Shown in pieces: positions 46,735-58,420 of a stretch of DNA of 64,000 bases. This DNA comes from Neocallimastix lanati (nom. inval.) (Eukaryota > Neocallimastigomycota > Neocallimastigomycetes > Neocallimastigales > Neocallimastigaceae): positions 653,501 to 717,500 of the forward strand of contig JACVTC010000044.1 of the NCBI GenBank assembly GCA_016946835.1. Reading direction: 5' to 3'. Each line of letters begins with the position of its first letter. Positions within the stretch are counted from its first letter, which is position 1. Position numbers and translations under genes: made by a program. The notes beneath the pieces are model-generated. The model was given only the letters and a program-made list of their open reading frames with translations. It did not search any database and had not been told where the DNA came from.

Positions 46735-47380
46735 ATTTAAATCTTAGTATTATAATAACTTTTTTTTTATTTAATTCTTGGTATTTTAATAATTCTTTTT
46801 ATAATAATTTTTTTATTTAGTTATTAGTATTATAATAACTTTTCTTTTTTTTATTTAATTCTTTGTATTATAATAACTTTTTTTTTTTTTTTGCCTTTAC
46901 CTAAGAAATATATAATAAATATGAAAAGAAAAAGTTTTTAAATTATTATATATATATATATATATGCTTAATTATATTCATTATTTTGATATGTCTCCAT
47001 AATAAATAGAACTATTTTAATAGAGCTATTATTAATTATAATGATTCTAGTTAAGAAAAAAGTTATGTTTAATATTATTCCAAAAATAAAAATAAAAGTT
47101 ATTTAAATGAATAGAGGATAAAATGAAAAGTAGGAATAATAAATATTATTTTATAAATAAATATTAAAATTCATTCAATTATTATTATTAATTACTATTA
47201 AAATGAAGCAGTATTTTATTTTTTTTAACTTTAGTGAACTTTACTTTAGAAAATTAATAATAATTATTATATATAATATTTTTTTATTTATTATTTATAT
47301 TTTCATTTATAATTATAATAGTAATTTTTATTTAAAATACTATTATTAATTATTATTATTTATTATTAATTATTATTATT
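46735..47380. repeat. Intergenic duplication, right copy
   Basis: Partner of 41290-42260, sharing TTGCCTTTACCTAAG, AAATGAATAGAGGATAAAAT and AATGAAGCAGTATTTTATTT. Both copies are followed by TTA-type repeat arrays. Confidence 0.75.
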
Positions 47381-48000
47381 AATTATTTTATTGTTATTAT
47401 TATTATTATTATTTATTATTATTTATTATCACTATCTTTATATTTATTATTTATTTATTATCATTATTATCATTATTATTATTTTTCATTATTTATTATT
47501 ATTATTATTTATTATTTTATTATTATTATTTATTATTTTATTATTATTTGTTATTATCATCATTTTTATTTATTATTTAATATTATTATTATTTATTTTT
47601 ACTATAGTTTATTAATATTTTATTATAATAATTTAGTATCATTATTATTTTATTATTTATTTTTACTATAATTTATTAATATTTTATTATAATAATTTAG
47701 TATCATTATTATTTTATTATTTATTTTTACTATAATTTATTAATATTTTATTATAATTATTTAATAATATTATTATTATTTTATTATTTTTATTATAATT
47801 AATTTTTATCATTACCTATTATTATTTTATTATTATTATTTATTTTTATTATTTATTATTATCATTTATTATCATTTATTATTATTTTTAATTATTATAT
47901 TTTATAATTACATATTAATAAAATTATAATAATAAATAATAATAAAAATAAATAAAAATAATATATAATAATAAAATATAATAATAAAATATAATACAAA

Positions 48001-48180
48001 AATAATAATTTTCTAAAGATTTCTGCACCATCATGCTACATTTAATCAAAAATTACATCACGTTCTTTCGAAACATTTTGATATTTATCTGGAATAGTTG
48101 TAGGAATATTATGAGTTTTAAAAGTGCTATCATGATAAACTTAAACACTAGTATTACAGTTTCCCAGTCTATAACTAGCA
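48001..48180. other. Complex-sequence island in TTA repeats
   Basis: About 180 bp of non-repetitive sequence between long TTA-type arrays. A minus frame gives HDSTFKTHNIPTTIPDKYQN and VSKERDVIF between stops, resembling decayed pol. No assignment is possible. Confidence 0.25.
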
Positions 48181-48269
48181 ATTATTATTATTATTATATT
48201 ATTATTATTTATTTTTATTATTTATTTTTATAATTTTATTATTATTTATTTTTAAAATAATTATTAAAT

Positions 48270-49170
48270 TATTATTATTATTTATATTATACTATTTTTA
48301 TTTACTATTATTATTATTTATATTATACTATTTTTATTCTATTTTTATTTACTATTATTATTATTTATATTATACTATTTTTATTCTATTTTTATTTACT
48401 ATTATAATTATTTATATTATACTATTTTTATTTACTATTATTATTATTTATATTATACTATTTTTATTTACTATTATTATTATTTATATTATACTATTTT
48501 TATTTACTATTATAATTATTTATATTATACTATTTTTATTTACTATTATTATTATTTATATTATACTATTTTTATTTACTATTATTATTATTTATATTAT
48601 ACTATTTTTATTTACTATTATTATTATTTATATTATACTATTTTTATTTACTATTATTATTATTTATATTATACTATTTTTATTTACTATTATTATTATT
48701 TATATTATACTATTTTTATTTACTATTATAATTATTTATATTATACTATTTTTATTTACTATTATGATTATTTATATTATACTATTTTTATTCTATTTTT
48801 ATTTACTATTATTATTATTTATATTATACTATTTTTATTTACTATTATTATTATTTATATTATACTATTTTTATTTACTATTATTATTATTTATATTATA
48901 CTATTTTTATTTACTATTATTATTATTTATATTATACTATTTTTATTTACTATTATTATTATTTATATTATACTATTTTTATTTACTATTATTATTATTT
49001 ATATTATACTATTTTTATTTACTATTATTATTATTTATATTATACTATTTTTATTTACTATTATTATTATTTATATTATACTATTTTTATTTACTATTAT
49101 TATTATTTATATTATACTATTTTTATTTACTATTATAATTATTTATATTATACTATTTTTATTTACTATT
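48270..49170. repeat. 36-bp satellite, about 25 units
   Basis: The unit is TATACTATTTTTATTTAC then TATTATTATTATTTATAT, very regular across 0.9 kb. The resulting 124-codon open frame (48764-49138) is a by-product of the 36-bp period. Confidence 0.9.
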
Positions 49171-49768
49171 ATTTTATTTATTTTTATTATATTTACTTAA
49201 TATTTTATTATTTTATTATTATTATTTATTTTCATTATTACTTTTTATAATTTTATTATAATTTGTTATTACTTATTATAATTTATTATAATTTATATTT
49301 ATTATTAATATTTATTATATATTATTTATTATTATAATTATTATTTATTATTATTATTTATTTTTTATTATTTATTATTATAATTATTTAATAATATTAT
49401 TATTTATTATTATTATTATTATTATTATTTTATTATTATTTATTATAATTATTTAATAATATTATTGTTTTTATTTTTACTATTACTTAATTATAGTTAT
49501 TTAATATTATTTTATTATTTATTTTTAATATTTTATTATAATTATTAGTTATTATTTATTATTAATAATTTTTATTACTATTTATTATTATTATTATTTT
49601 AATATTATTTATTTTTATTAATATTTGTTATTATTTTATTATAATTATTATAATTATTTATTATTATTATTATTTTACTAATATATTTATTAATTTATTT
49701 TTATTTATTTTTATTATTATTAATTATCATTTTTTCTATAATCTATTTTTATTATTATTATTTAAAGG

Positions 49769-50412
49769 CGTTCCCTTGGCAGCATATTAGACCCAACCCC
49801 TGTGATACTACGCTACGACTTAATCATAGGCACTGATGATATTATGTCCTCCTGCCAATGATTACCCCCACTGGAGGTGTGAATAGTTCCTATTCCCATG
49901 CCCGTGGTCAATGGAGATATATGTATGAATGTTAGGATAAAAATAATAATAAACAAAAGATAAAAGAAATAAAAAAGATAGTAAAGAGGAAAAAAATAAT
50001 AATAAACAAAAGATAAAAGAAATAAAAAAACTAGTAAAGAAAAAAAATTAAATATTTCCAAGATCCTTCATGATTAAAAACTAAAAATAAAACAAAAACT
50101 TTAATTAAAACAGAAATAAAAATGAAATGAAATCAGTAAATTAAATTTTTAAAGTTCTACAGACCAATCATTAGTATTAATACTCTAGAGGAACTATCAT
50201 TCCCTGGACCAAGGGAAGTACTGATAGTAATACCCCTCCTAAGAGACACCATTTCTGATGGTATACTCCTCAAGGAGTCGGGTACTGTAATAAAAAATTA
50301 TGGTTTATTTGTTTATTTAATTACCCTAATAAAATCCATATTGAATCGTTATTTAAGATACTTTTATTTTATAAAAGGATCTACTAAATTAATATTATTT
50401 AATATCAATAAA
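49769..50412 (+). pseudogene. Decayed gag-pol fragment: protease end and protease-RT linker
   Basis: From 49769 the plus strand reads RSLGSILDPTPVILRYDLII then GTDDIMSSCQ and a stop, followed by VPIPMPVVNGDIC. YDLIIGTD is the C-terminal motif of retroelement aspartic proteases. From 50152 a second open piece reads KFYRPIISINTLEELSFPGP then REVLIVIPLLRDTISDGILL and runs to 50412, typical of the stretch between protease and RT in Ty3/gypsy-type Pol. The two are separated by an A-rich 52-bp tandem duplication. Confidence 0.55.
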
Positions 50413-50450
50413 TAAAATAAAATAAAAAAAAAATATTAAAAAAAATTTTC

Positions 50451-50454
<4 letters not shown>

Positions 50455-50483
<29 letters not shown>

Positions 50484-50630
50484 TTAATCATGTTTATTTA
50501 TTTATTAATGATTTCTGAAGAATAACTATTATTATATATATCCATTTTTATTTCTTTTATTTAATCAGTATTTTTTTTTTAAAGTATCTATAATTCTCTT
50601 TAATATTTATTATTTCATTAAATAAATACC
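50455..50630. repeat. Inverted duplicate pair, member 2 (pseudogene D 3' flank)
   Basis: Inverted relative to 18670-18845, while the adjacent 50690-51006 is in direct orientation with 19290-19585. The copy at D was therefore locally inverted. Confidence 0.85.
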
Positions 50631-51006
50631 ACTTGTTTAAAATAAAATATTCCTAAAAGTAATGATAGTTTTGATATTTTTATAAAAAGAAAAGTTTCTT
50701 TTCTTTTTTTTTAAATAGAATAATCATGATAATTAAGAAATTATTATTTCTCTTTTTTTTTTTTTTTTTTTGTCTTAAATATTAAATTTTTATGGGTATT
50801 AGCTATTATTACTATTATTGTTATTTTTAATTTTAATATATATATATATATATATTTTTTTTAAAGAAATAAAGAATAAAAAAAATAGATAATATAAAAA
50901 CCAAAATTCAATATAATTTTTAATATTTCTATAGTAAAAATAAAAAAGTAATTTTTTTCTTTGTCTTTTGCTTTCTTTGTTTGTATCAATCTTTACTTTC
51001 AAAAGA

Positions 51007-51972
51007 TTAACCACCTTGTGATGTCGGAGCAGAAGTACAATTACTACCGTTACATGTAATTGTATTTGTATTTTTATTAGTGTTGGCATCAGTGTATGTA
51101 TTACTTTTACCTGATGTTGAAGTACAACCTGAATCCGTATAAATAGTGACATTTGGATTTTAATCGCCAGATGGAATGGCGTCAATATACATATAATCAT
51201 CTTTAGTAGTTCCCACATCATGGATGCAACCGTAGTCTGAGTTGCATATAATTACTCTTTTATAGCCATTATCTTTATCCTTGACATCAATGTAGGCATG
51301 ACCTGTTGTAATGCTCGTAGAGGATGTACAGCCATCATCATTGCAAGTAATGACATTAATTTGTTTTACGTCGGTTTCACGAGAATCGATATAGGCTTTT
51401 CCAGCCGAATTAGAACCAGCCGCAGAAGTACAGAGGTCTGCAGTTGTACAGTGAATAACGTTCTTTGAGTCTGTAGTATCTAAACGATTTTTACCGTTTT
51501 CAGCAGTGATCGCCATACAAGTCATAGTTCCATTTCAGGTTTGTCGCCCCTACATTCACATAATAGTAACCGGCCTCGGTGGCAGCATTCACCAGGGTAC
51601 ATCGATTCTCACTGTCACAGTGTAGTAACTTCAAAACAGTAGAATCAAAGTAGCTGATGTCTTTCTGTTGAACTAAAGTATCAGTACTGGTACCACCTTC
51701 AGGGGTAACAGTATCATATTTATAGATATATACTTTGTCGGATATTGTCAGTGTCGATGTATCCGCTAATTTACTACAAGTTTTTCCATCAGTGCAATGG
51801 AAGATATAATAACTGCCGATTTTATACTTCAAAGTTTTATCTTCACAAGAAGATGGCTTTGATTCAAATATTACTGTATTATCAGTTTTCACACAGAGAG
51901 TCAAATCAATTGCTTTCAAACTTTCATCACAAGTTGCTTCACCAGTAGTAGCCGAATTACACACTGGTAAAG
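51007..51972 (-). pseudogene. Pseudogene D, terminal exon copy
   Basis: It matches gene B's last exon from VCNSATTGEATCDESL to the closing CTSAPTSQGG and TAA. A frameshift near 51535 and a nonsense change at 51160-51162 break it. One 33-residue repeat present in gene B is missing, and a repeat Cys has become Tyr (NVTIYTDSG). Confidence 0.85.
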
Positions 51973-52682
51973 CTAAAAAAATTTGAAATTTAAATAAAAA
52001 AAAAAAAATAAAAAAATATATATATTTAAATGTATTTATAAGTATTTTCTATTATGGTAGGAAATTAAAATCCTTATTACTATTTTAGTATTACTATTTT
52101 ATTTTATTTTTAGGTATTTTTTTTTTATAAGAATTTTTTTTATTTATATGATTTCTAATTAATAATTTTAATTAATAGAATTTAAACCTCTTATTCATTA
52201 TAAAAATAATTATATTCAAAATGAAAGAAAAGAAAGAAAAAATAAAGAAGACTTTACAAAAAGAAGAATATAAAAAGAAAAACAAAAGAAAAAAAGATAA
52301 TACAAAAAAAAAATAAAAATAAAAAATAATAATAAAAAAAAAAATAAAAAATAAAAATAAAATAAAATAAAAAGTAGGATATTAAATATAATAAAAATAC
52401 AGATTGAATAAAATAAAATAAAAAATTAAAAAATAAAAACAAAATAATGATAATAATAAAATAATAAAATATATTATAAAATGATAATTATAATAATATC
52501 ATTAACAGTAAACTCTAATTATAATTATGTATATAATAATAATAATAATACCAATACTAATAATAATACTTATGATAATTATTCCCATAATAACAAATAT
52601 CCATATTATTAATACCAATAATAATAATAGTCATAATAATACTCATACTAATAATAATTCAAATTATGAATTGAATAAATAC

Positions 52683-53357
52683 CTGCAACAAGAGTACATG
52701 TACCATAATTATCCTTTTTACAATCATACTTCGTTTCCGTTGTGGCACAATTACTATTAGCATCTAAAGTGGTGGCTACCAAGGTATTATTATTCACACA
52801 GTAAGGGGTATCAGCGTACCTATTAAAACATAATGAATTTTCAGTAGCTTTCACTTTTTCATATTGTATTGGTTTATCAAAATAGTTAAATAAGAAGATA
52901 TTCTCCCTGTAATAGTGTACTAAGTAATTCGTAGGAGTGGAATTAACTGTAAAACCAGCCATCTTTGTGCCATCAAGACAAAGTTTGTTGGTCGTCGTAT
53001 CCAAATGACCATTACTAACAATACTATGCGAGGAACAGGTCATCGTTGGAGCAATGTAAAACCCCAATCCGCCCCGAAGAATGCATTCCGAATTCACCGT
53101 TTTGAGGTATCCAGTCGTTATATCATCTGTTACAGTACATTTGGGAGAGTCCTCTGTCTCTGTTAAATGTACACAATTAATAATCATGGCGATATTATTA
53201 GCATTAAGGTAGTAACCGAAATCACTATCTTTTAAAGTGGAGATACTCTTGGCACTACAAGAAAGAGGAGTTCCCGAACATGATACTACATTACTAGCTG
53301 TGGTATCATCATTTGTTGCGATAATATTTGAATCTGCTACAACATAAATACCGTTAA
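52683..53357 (-). pseudogene. Pseudogene D, exon 8 copy (frame still open)
   Basis: The copy begins VNGIYVVADSNIIATNDD and keeps LSCSAKSISTL, GYYLNANNIAMIINC and TNKLCLDGTKMAGF, as in gene B exon 8. It is 36 nt longer than B exon 8 through in-frame insertions and has no stop. Intact length with heavy amino-acid change is what short-term decay leaves by chance, but translation of this piece cannot be excluded. Confidence 0.8.
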
Positions 53358-53970
53358 CTACGTTTATATCAAAATACAAATGATAGATAAAAAAAAAAGT
53401 AATAAAAAAATAATAAATAAACAAATATTTTATTATGAATGAATAAAAAAATTTTAAACTAGTATTGAAAAAAAAAAATTGAAAAAGTAAACGAAAATAA
53501 AAAATATAAAATAAAAATAAAAAATTAAAGAAAAAAAAAAGAAAATAAAAATGAATTTGAAAATAAAATGAAAATAAAAATAAAAAAATGAAATCAATAA
53601 AGAAATGAAAATAAAAAAAAAATAAAAATAAAAATAAAAAAATAAAAAATAATATTAACTAATTCATTAAAAATATTTTTTTTGTAAAAACTAGAAATGA
53701 TGAAATTATAAACTTTTTAAAAATACATATATATATATATTTTCGTTTCAATTAATAATAATAAAATTAAAAAAAAAAGATCCTAAAAATAATTAAAACT
53801 TTTGGTGTTTCTTCTTTTCTTATTTTTAAAATGAATAAAAAAAATAATTTATTTCATCTTCTTTTTAAAAATGAAAAAAAAAAAAGAGTTATTTTTTTTT
53901 ATTTATGTATATATATATAAAAATATTGAAAATACGAAAAATCCAAAAAAAAACAAAATATATTTATTAC

Positions 53971-54491
53971 CTGGTTCCTCCATAATAACAATATTACTTG
54001 ATTCGGCATTTCATGTATATTTCTTATAGGCGGTGTTGCCCTTCTTAAGTAAGTAATTGCTAGCTGTGACATCGGTCTTTGCGGTCCTTGCAGTTATTGG
54101 CATACAAAGTTGTATTTTATTGCTATTGTTAGAGAGATTTCCGATATTACTATCGGCAGTACAGCCAACATCGGTAACTTCAGCCCAACCCTCTCAAAAG
54201 TTACTATAAATTTTTGCTGTGGCCCCTCCTAAAATATAGCCCTTGCTTTCAATACAATTTGCGTAGTTGCATTTGAAGAGTTATGTCCTGAAAGTTCTTC
54301 CTCTGCCTTAATTGATGATAAGGGATTAACAAATTTAATTACAATGTCGTAACCGTTCACGGCTTTATAGACATAGATAATTGGAGTATCATCTTCAAGT
54401 TCATATTTAGTACTAAATTCTCTATCAGTAGTATATTTATATGCTTTATAGGCACCACTAATTTTGAAAATATATTTATCGTTTTCTTGTG
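53971..54491 (-). pseudogene. Pseudogene D, exon 7 copy
   Basis: 521 nt against 504 nt in gene B, so no longer a multiple of three. Two GGA codons have become TGA, and the splice acceptor is mutated from AG to CG. The donor (GTAATA) survives. Confidence 0.84.
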
Positions 54492-54809
54492 CGTTATATT
54501 TTTAAGATAAAAAATATATATATATATAATTATATTATAAAAAAGAATATAAAATTAAAATTAGGAATTTGGATTTGGATTTTAAAGTAGAAAAAAAATA
54601 AATAAAAAAAAATAGATAAATATAAGAAAATAAAAAAAAAAATAAAAATGAAAAAAATATAAATAAAATAAAACATAAAAATAAAAATAAATGATAAATA
54701 AATTTTTTAAAAACAAATGCATTTTAAAAAATATTTAAATAATTAAAAAAAAAAGCATTATTAATAATATTTCAATTATTAAAAAATAAATAATATGTAA
54801 AAAATTCCA

Positions 54810-54867
<58 letters not shown>

Positions 54868-55034
54868 ATTAAGATAAATATTTTAATAATTAAAACAAAA
54901 TAGATATTATTAAAAATATTTCAAGAATATTTTTTAAAATAAAATTAATATATAGATAAAAAAAAATATGAATGGTTGCTATCTACAAAAAAAAATTAAA
55001 AAAAATAATTAAAAAGATAAAAATATAAAACATA

Positions 55035-55330
55035 AAATAAAAAAGAAAAGAGTTAAAGTGTAGAAAGAAAAAGAACGAAAGAAATAACAAAAGAGTCAAA
55101 AGTTGTAATAAGCAAATAAATATATACAATGTTTGATGCTTTCACACCAAAAATAAAGACTTTTTCTAAAATTTGAAATCTCAGAAAACTTATTGCAAAA
55201 GTTATATTTTCACATTTTTTAATGTTGTTTTCTTTAAAATAATAAAGGTTAGCTTATTTCCAATAAAATATTATTAATGAACCATAAAAAAAAATCAAAT
55301 AAAAAATATTTCTATTAGAAAATAAGATTT
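55035..55330 (-). promoter_or_regulatory. Orphan copy of gene B upstream region beside pseudogene D
   Basis: Nearly identical to 28030-28330, including TTGTAATAAGCAAATAAATA and the TTTTTCTAAAATTTGAAATC core, but the TTTCGAA palindrome is mutated. It joins directly onto intron-like sequence 5' of pseudogene exon 7, so exons 1-6 are skipped. Confidence 0.7.
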
Positions 55331-55375
55331 ATATCTTATTAAGTTAACTTTATTTATTAATTATGAAGAGTTACA

Positions 55376-55553
55376 TGTTTCTATATAGATTAAGGGTAAT
55401 GTAAAATGGATATAAATTTCATGTTTTTATATATTTTAAATGTGATTTAATAATATTAGTGATAACTAAATAAATGAATATTTTAAGAATCATTTCATTA
55501 ATAATGAATTATTAATTATTAGTAATTAAAATATAAATTCAAATATTCTAACA
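55376..55553 (-). mobile_element. Possible short LTR with adjacent polypurine tract
   Basis: 178 bp bounded by TGTTTCTA and TTCTAACA (plus strand). On the minus strand, AAGAGGGAA lies immediately upstream of TGTTAGAATATT, as a polypurine tract precedes a 3' LTR. Sequence upstream (55560-56800) has degenerate reading frames but no motif I can name. Confidence 0.4.
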
Positions 55554-57060
55554 TTCCCTCTTAAACCTAGTTATTCAGTAATGAATAAATTGGTTTACTG
55601 GTGAATATGGGTATATAAAATTATTCTATTCTCTAATATTATACACTTGATATCATTAAACTATAAATTATTCTTTTCTATCCTATCTTCATTTTTTCAT
55701 AAATAAAATAATCTTATATTATATTAATTCTTCAATTCAATTTAAATATTGTTAAATAATTTCTTAAATATATTTATAATCTAATTTTCCCCTTTCAAAA
55801 CTAAGTATTTAATATTATTACATCATTTATAATAGATGTACCTAAAACATCTCTTTTCATATATGGTTTATATACCACTTATACGATGGAAACCTTCGTC
55901 TTGAAGGCTGATATTATACCATCTCAATCTGTGAATACCGAATACCTCTTATATATTAGGATTTATAACACTTTCAATCATAATCTGCTTTCTAGATAAG
56001 AGCTAACTCTTATATATTTTCGCTTTGTAGCTTTAGCGATAACTATTACAACAAATCCTTAATTATATATATCGATGTACTCTATAATCATAATCTTGAG
56101 GTATTAAAATTAATTGCATTTATAATAAATTACATTATTATAGCCATTAAAACTTATTAAGTAAATAATATAAATTGTCTTATAATTGATAAGGATTCGA
56201 CATTTCAATTAATTTCTTCTTGTAGGTTAATTTTTGTTAATTTTCATCATTAGGCTATTTAATTCATTTTCAAGATAAATATAAAGATATATGTAAATAT
56301 CTTCAATTATTAGTTTATGAGTTATTGCAAACTGTCAGCTTGGCTAAATAGTTAATAATATTTAAAGGTAATAGGAGGTGTCTTACTATATAATCACCTC
56401 TTCTGTAATTAGTAAGAGTCACGAACATTCAACGAATGTTATTAATATATTTAAATATTTAAGTTATATCAAAGTCATCATAATTATATTGGAGCCCTTT
56501 CAAAAAAGGTTCTATACCACTGTCGATAGAACCCTATCTAATATATGTAGATCTCATGAGACCACTTAAAATATCAACATATTCTTTATATGTACTCTTC
56601 AGTACTTTAAATACAAATGAGACAACTTAAAATATCAATATATTCTTTATATGTACTCTTCAGTACTTTAAATACAGTTTCCAATATTCCATTAATATCA
56701 GCATCTGTATTAATATTCAATTGAAAGTTCGGAAGTATAAATTTCTCTAGTGTTCCCCTTTTGATTTTGGCATTTTCTGTTTCCTTAGTAATATTCATAA
56801 TTTTTAGATTTTCATACCTATCATATGCTCTTCAATGGTAAAATTTATAAATTCATGTTTTTAAAATTTTAAAATTTTAAATTTCAAATTTTAAATTTCA
56901 AATTTCAAATTCTAATTATTTATATTTTCATATCATAATTCGTCTAATAGTAAAGCTTTCATTATTTCTAATTTTCAAATCATTTCGATATTTATTCAAT
57001 AAGGCAAGAAATACTTCATGATTTAAATTTTAAATCTCAATTTCAAGATTTCAAAATTTT
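55554..57060. other. Moderately complex non-repeat sequence, possible retroelement interior
   Basis: Less repetitive than its surroundings, with short open pieces: 56607-56798 minus begins MNITKETENAKIKRGTLEKF, and 56378-56569 plus is open. A 61-bp tandem duplication spans 56570-56690 (ATGTACTCTTCAGTACTTTA). No domain is recognised. It may be the remains of the element whose LTR is proposed at 55376. Confidence 0.3.
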
Positions 57061-57802
57061 AAATTTATATCAAAAAAAAAAAAAAAAAAAAATTCATATA
57101 GTATGGAAATAAAAAGATAATAAATAATTAATAGCAACATTAACAAAATTGTGATAAATATTTTATTATTATTAAATAATAAATTCTAAATACTAAATAA
57201 TTATAAATAATTAAAAATCATATAATATAATAATAAATAAGTAATAATAATAAAATATTAATTATAATAAAATATTAATTATAATTAAAATAATAATAAA
57301 TAATAAATAATAATAATTAATAATAAATAATAATAAATAATAATATTAATTATAAAATATAGCAATAATAATAAATAGTGATAATAATAATAATAATAAT
57401 GATCTTTATACCATCACTATAATCAATAATGAAATTAAAAGTATTATTTAAAACATAAATGACAAACATAATATAAAGGTAATAACCAATGAAAACGATA
57501 GGAAAAGAACATTTACAACTGAAACTATGGAAAACATCAAATAATTATAACAATGAAATTTAAACAATAAAAATGACATTAATATCATTTCTATAACTAA
57601 TATTGAAAATAAAAGTATTATTAAAAATATCAAGGTCAAACATTACATAAAGATTATATCAAACGAAAAAATTTTTTATTTTAATGTTATTATCTTCCTT
57701 TTTTTTGTGTCTTTTTTTTTTTTTTCGTAACAATTTCTTTAATTTTTTTTAACATCGTTTTTTTAAAATAAAGTAATTCATTTTTTAATGAATAAATCCA
57801 TA

Positions 57803-57863
57803 TGCGGAGTGTGAAGTTCCAACTCACAACCTTAAGATTATGAGACTAAGGCGCCAACTTCGC
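57803..57863 (-). pseudogene. tRNA-Met pseudogene lacking the D-arm, copy a
   Basis: 61 nt. The sequence runs GCGAAGTTGGCGC directly into the anticodon arm with CAT, so about 13 nt of D-loop and D-stem are deleted. The T-loop TTCG has become TTGG and the acceptor has an A4:C mismatch. The internal A box is lost, so Pol III transcription is unlikely. Confidence 0.85.
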
Positions 57864-58282
57864 TTGGTGAATATACTCTTGGTAATTTGAAAAACCGGTG
57901 ATAAATATTATTTGGTTTTGATATATAATATAAATTTTATTTTATTTTATTTTATTTTATTTTATTTTATTTAATCTCTAATTAATATTCATATACTACT
58001 ATTTACTTGATTCACTTAATTATGATGATATGTTCAATTTAATAATTTATCTCAAATACAAAAATATATGGATATAAGAGTTCATTATATAAAAATAAAA
58101 AAATAATCTAATTCTGAAAATAAATATGTAATTAAAAATTTTGTAATAAACTAAAAAATTTTTTCTTTACATTTTTGTCAAAATTTTTTTTTCTTTTATG
58201 TCTTTTTTTTTTTTTTAATTTTTATTTTTATTTTTTAACATTGTATTGTTAAATAAAATATTTATATTTAAATATAAAAATA

Positions 58283-58355
58283 TGCGAAGTGTGAGGTTCG
58301 AACTCACGACCTTAAGATTATGAGACTTACGCGCTGCCGACTGCGCCAACTTCGC
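58283..58355 (-). tRNA. tRNA-Met (CAT), copy 2, canonical
   Basis: Same 73-nt elongator tRNA-Met with all stems paired: acceptor GCGAAGT/ACTTCGC, D-stem GCGC, anticodon CAT, and T-arm GTGAG-TTCGAAC-CTCAC. It is the only one of the three with no stem defect. Its upstream flank (TTGAATTTCTGAAGAA) preserves the empty site of the LTR found at copy 1. Confidence 0.93.
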
Positions 58356-58420
58356 TTGTTGAATTTCTGAAGAATAATTTTTATTGAAGATTTAAAGTTG
58401 AATATCAGGATTAGTTTTAA

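Larger units (their letters stand above)
51007..54491 (-). pseudogene. Pseudogene D: 5'-truncated copy of gene B exons 7-9
   Basis: Three gene B-like exons remain: 53971-54491 (B exon 7), 52683-53357 (exon 8, still open over 675 nt) and 51007-51972 (terminal exon). Lesions are seen directly. The exon 7 acceptor AG reads CG at 54492-54493. Exon 7 has in-frame stops at 54194-54196 and 54011-54013 and a 1-nt loss near 54280. The terminal exon has a net 26-nt deletion near 51535 that shifts the frame, and a Gln-to-stop change at 51160-51162. Exons 1-6 are absent; homology jumps from the intron 5' of exon 7 straight to gene B's upstream region at about 55030. It cannot encode a secreted product as it stands. 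Confidence 0.88.
57541..58361. repeat. Segmental duplication, left copy (tRNA-Met pair)
   Basis: About 820 bp holding one D-arm-less pseudogene and one tRNA-Met gene. It is near-identical to 60454-61270 at an offset of 2909-2913 bp, including non-tRNA text such as ATCAAGGTCAAACATTACAT. A more diverged relative starts near 44870, before tRNA copy 1. Confidence 0.85.

Noticed and set aside
48764-49138. 124-codon open frame of a 12-residue Leu/Tyr/Phe repeat
   Set aside because: It is the translation of a 36-bp AT satellite with no start context, and it breaks wherever the period slips.
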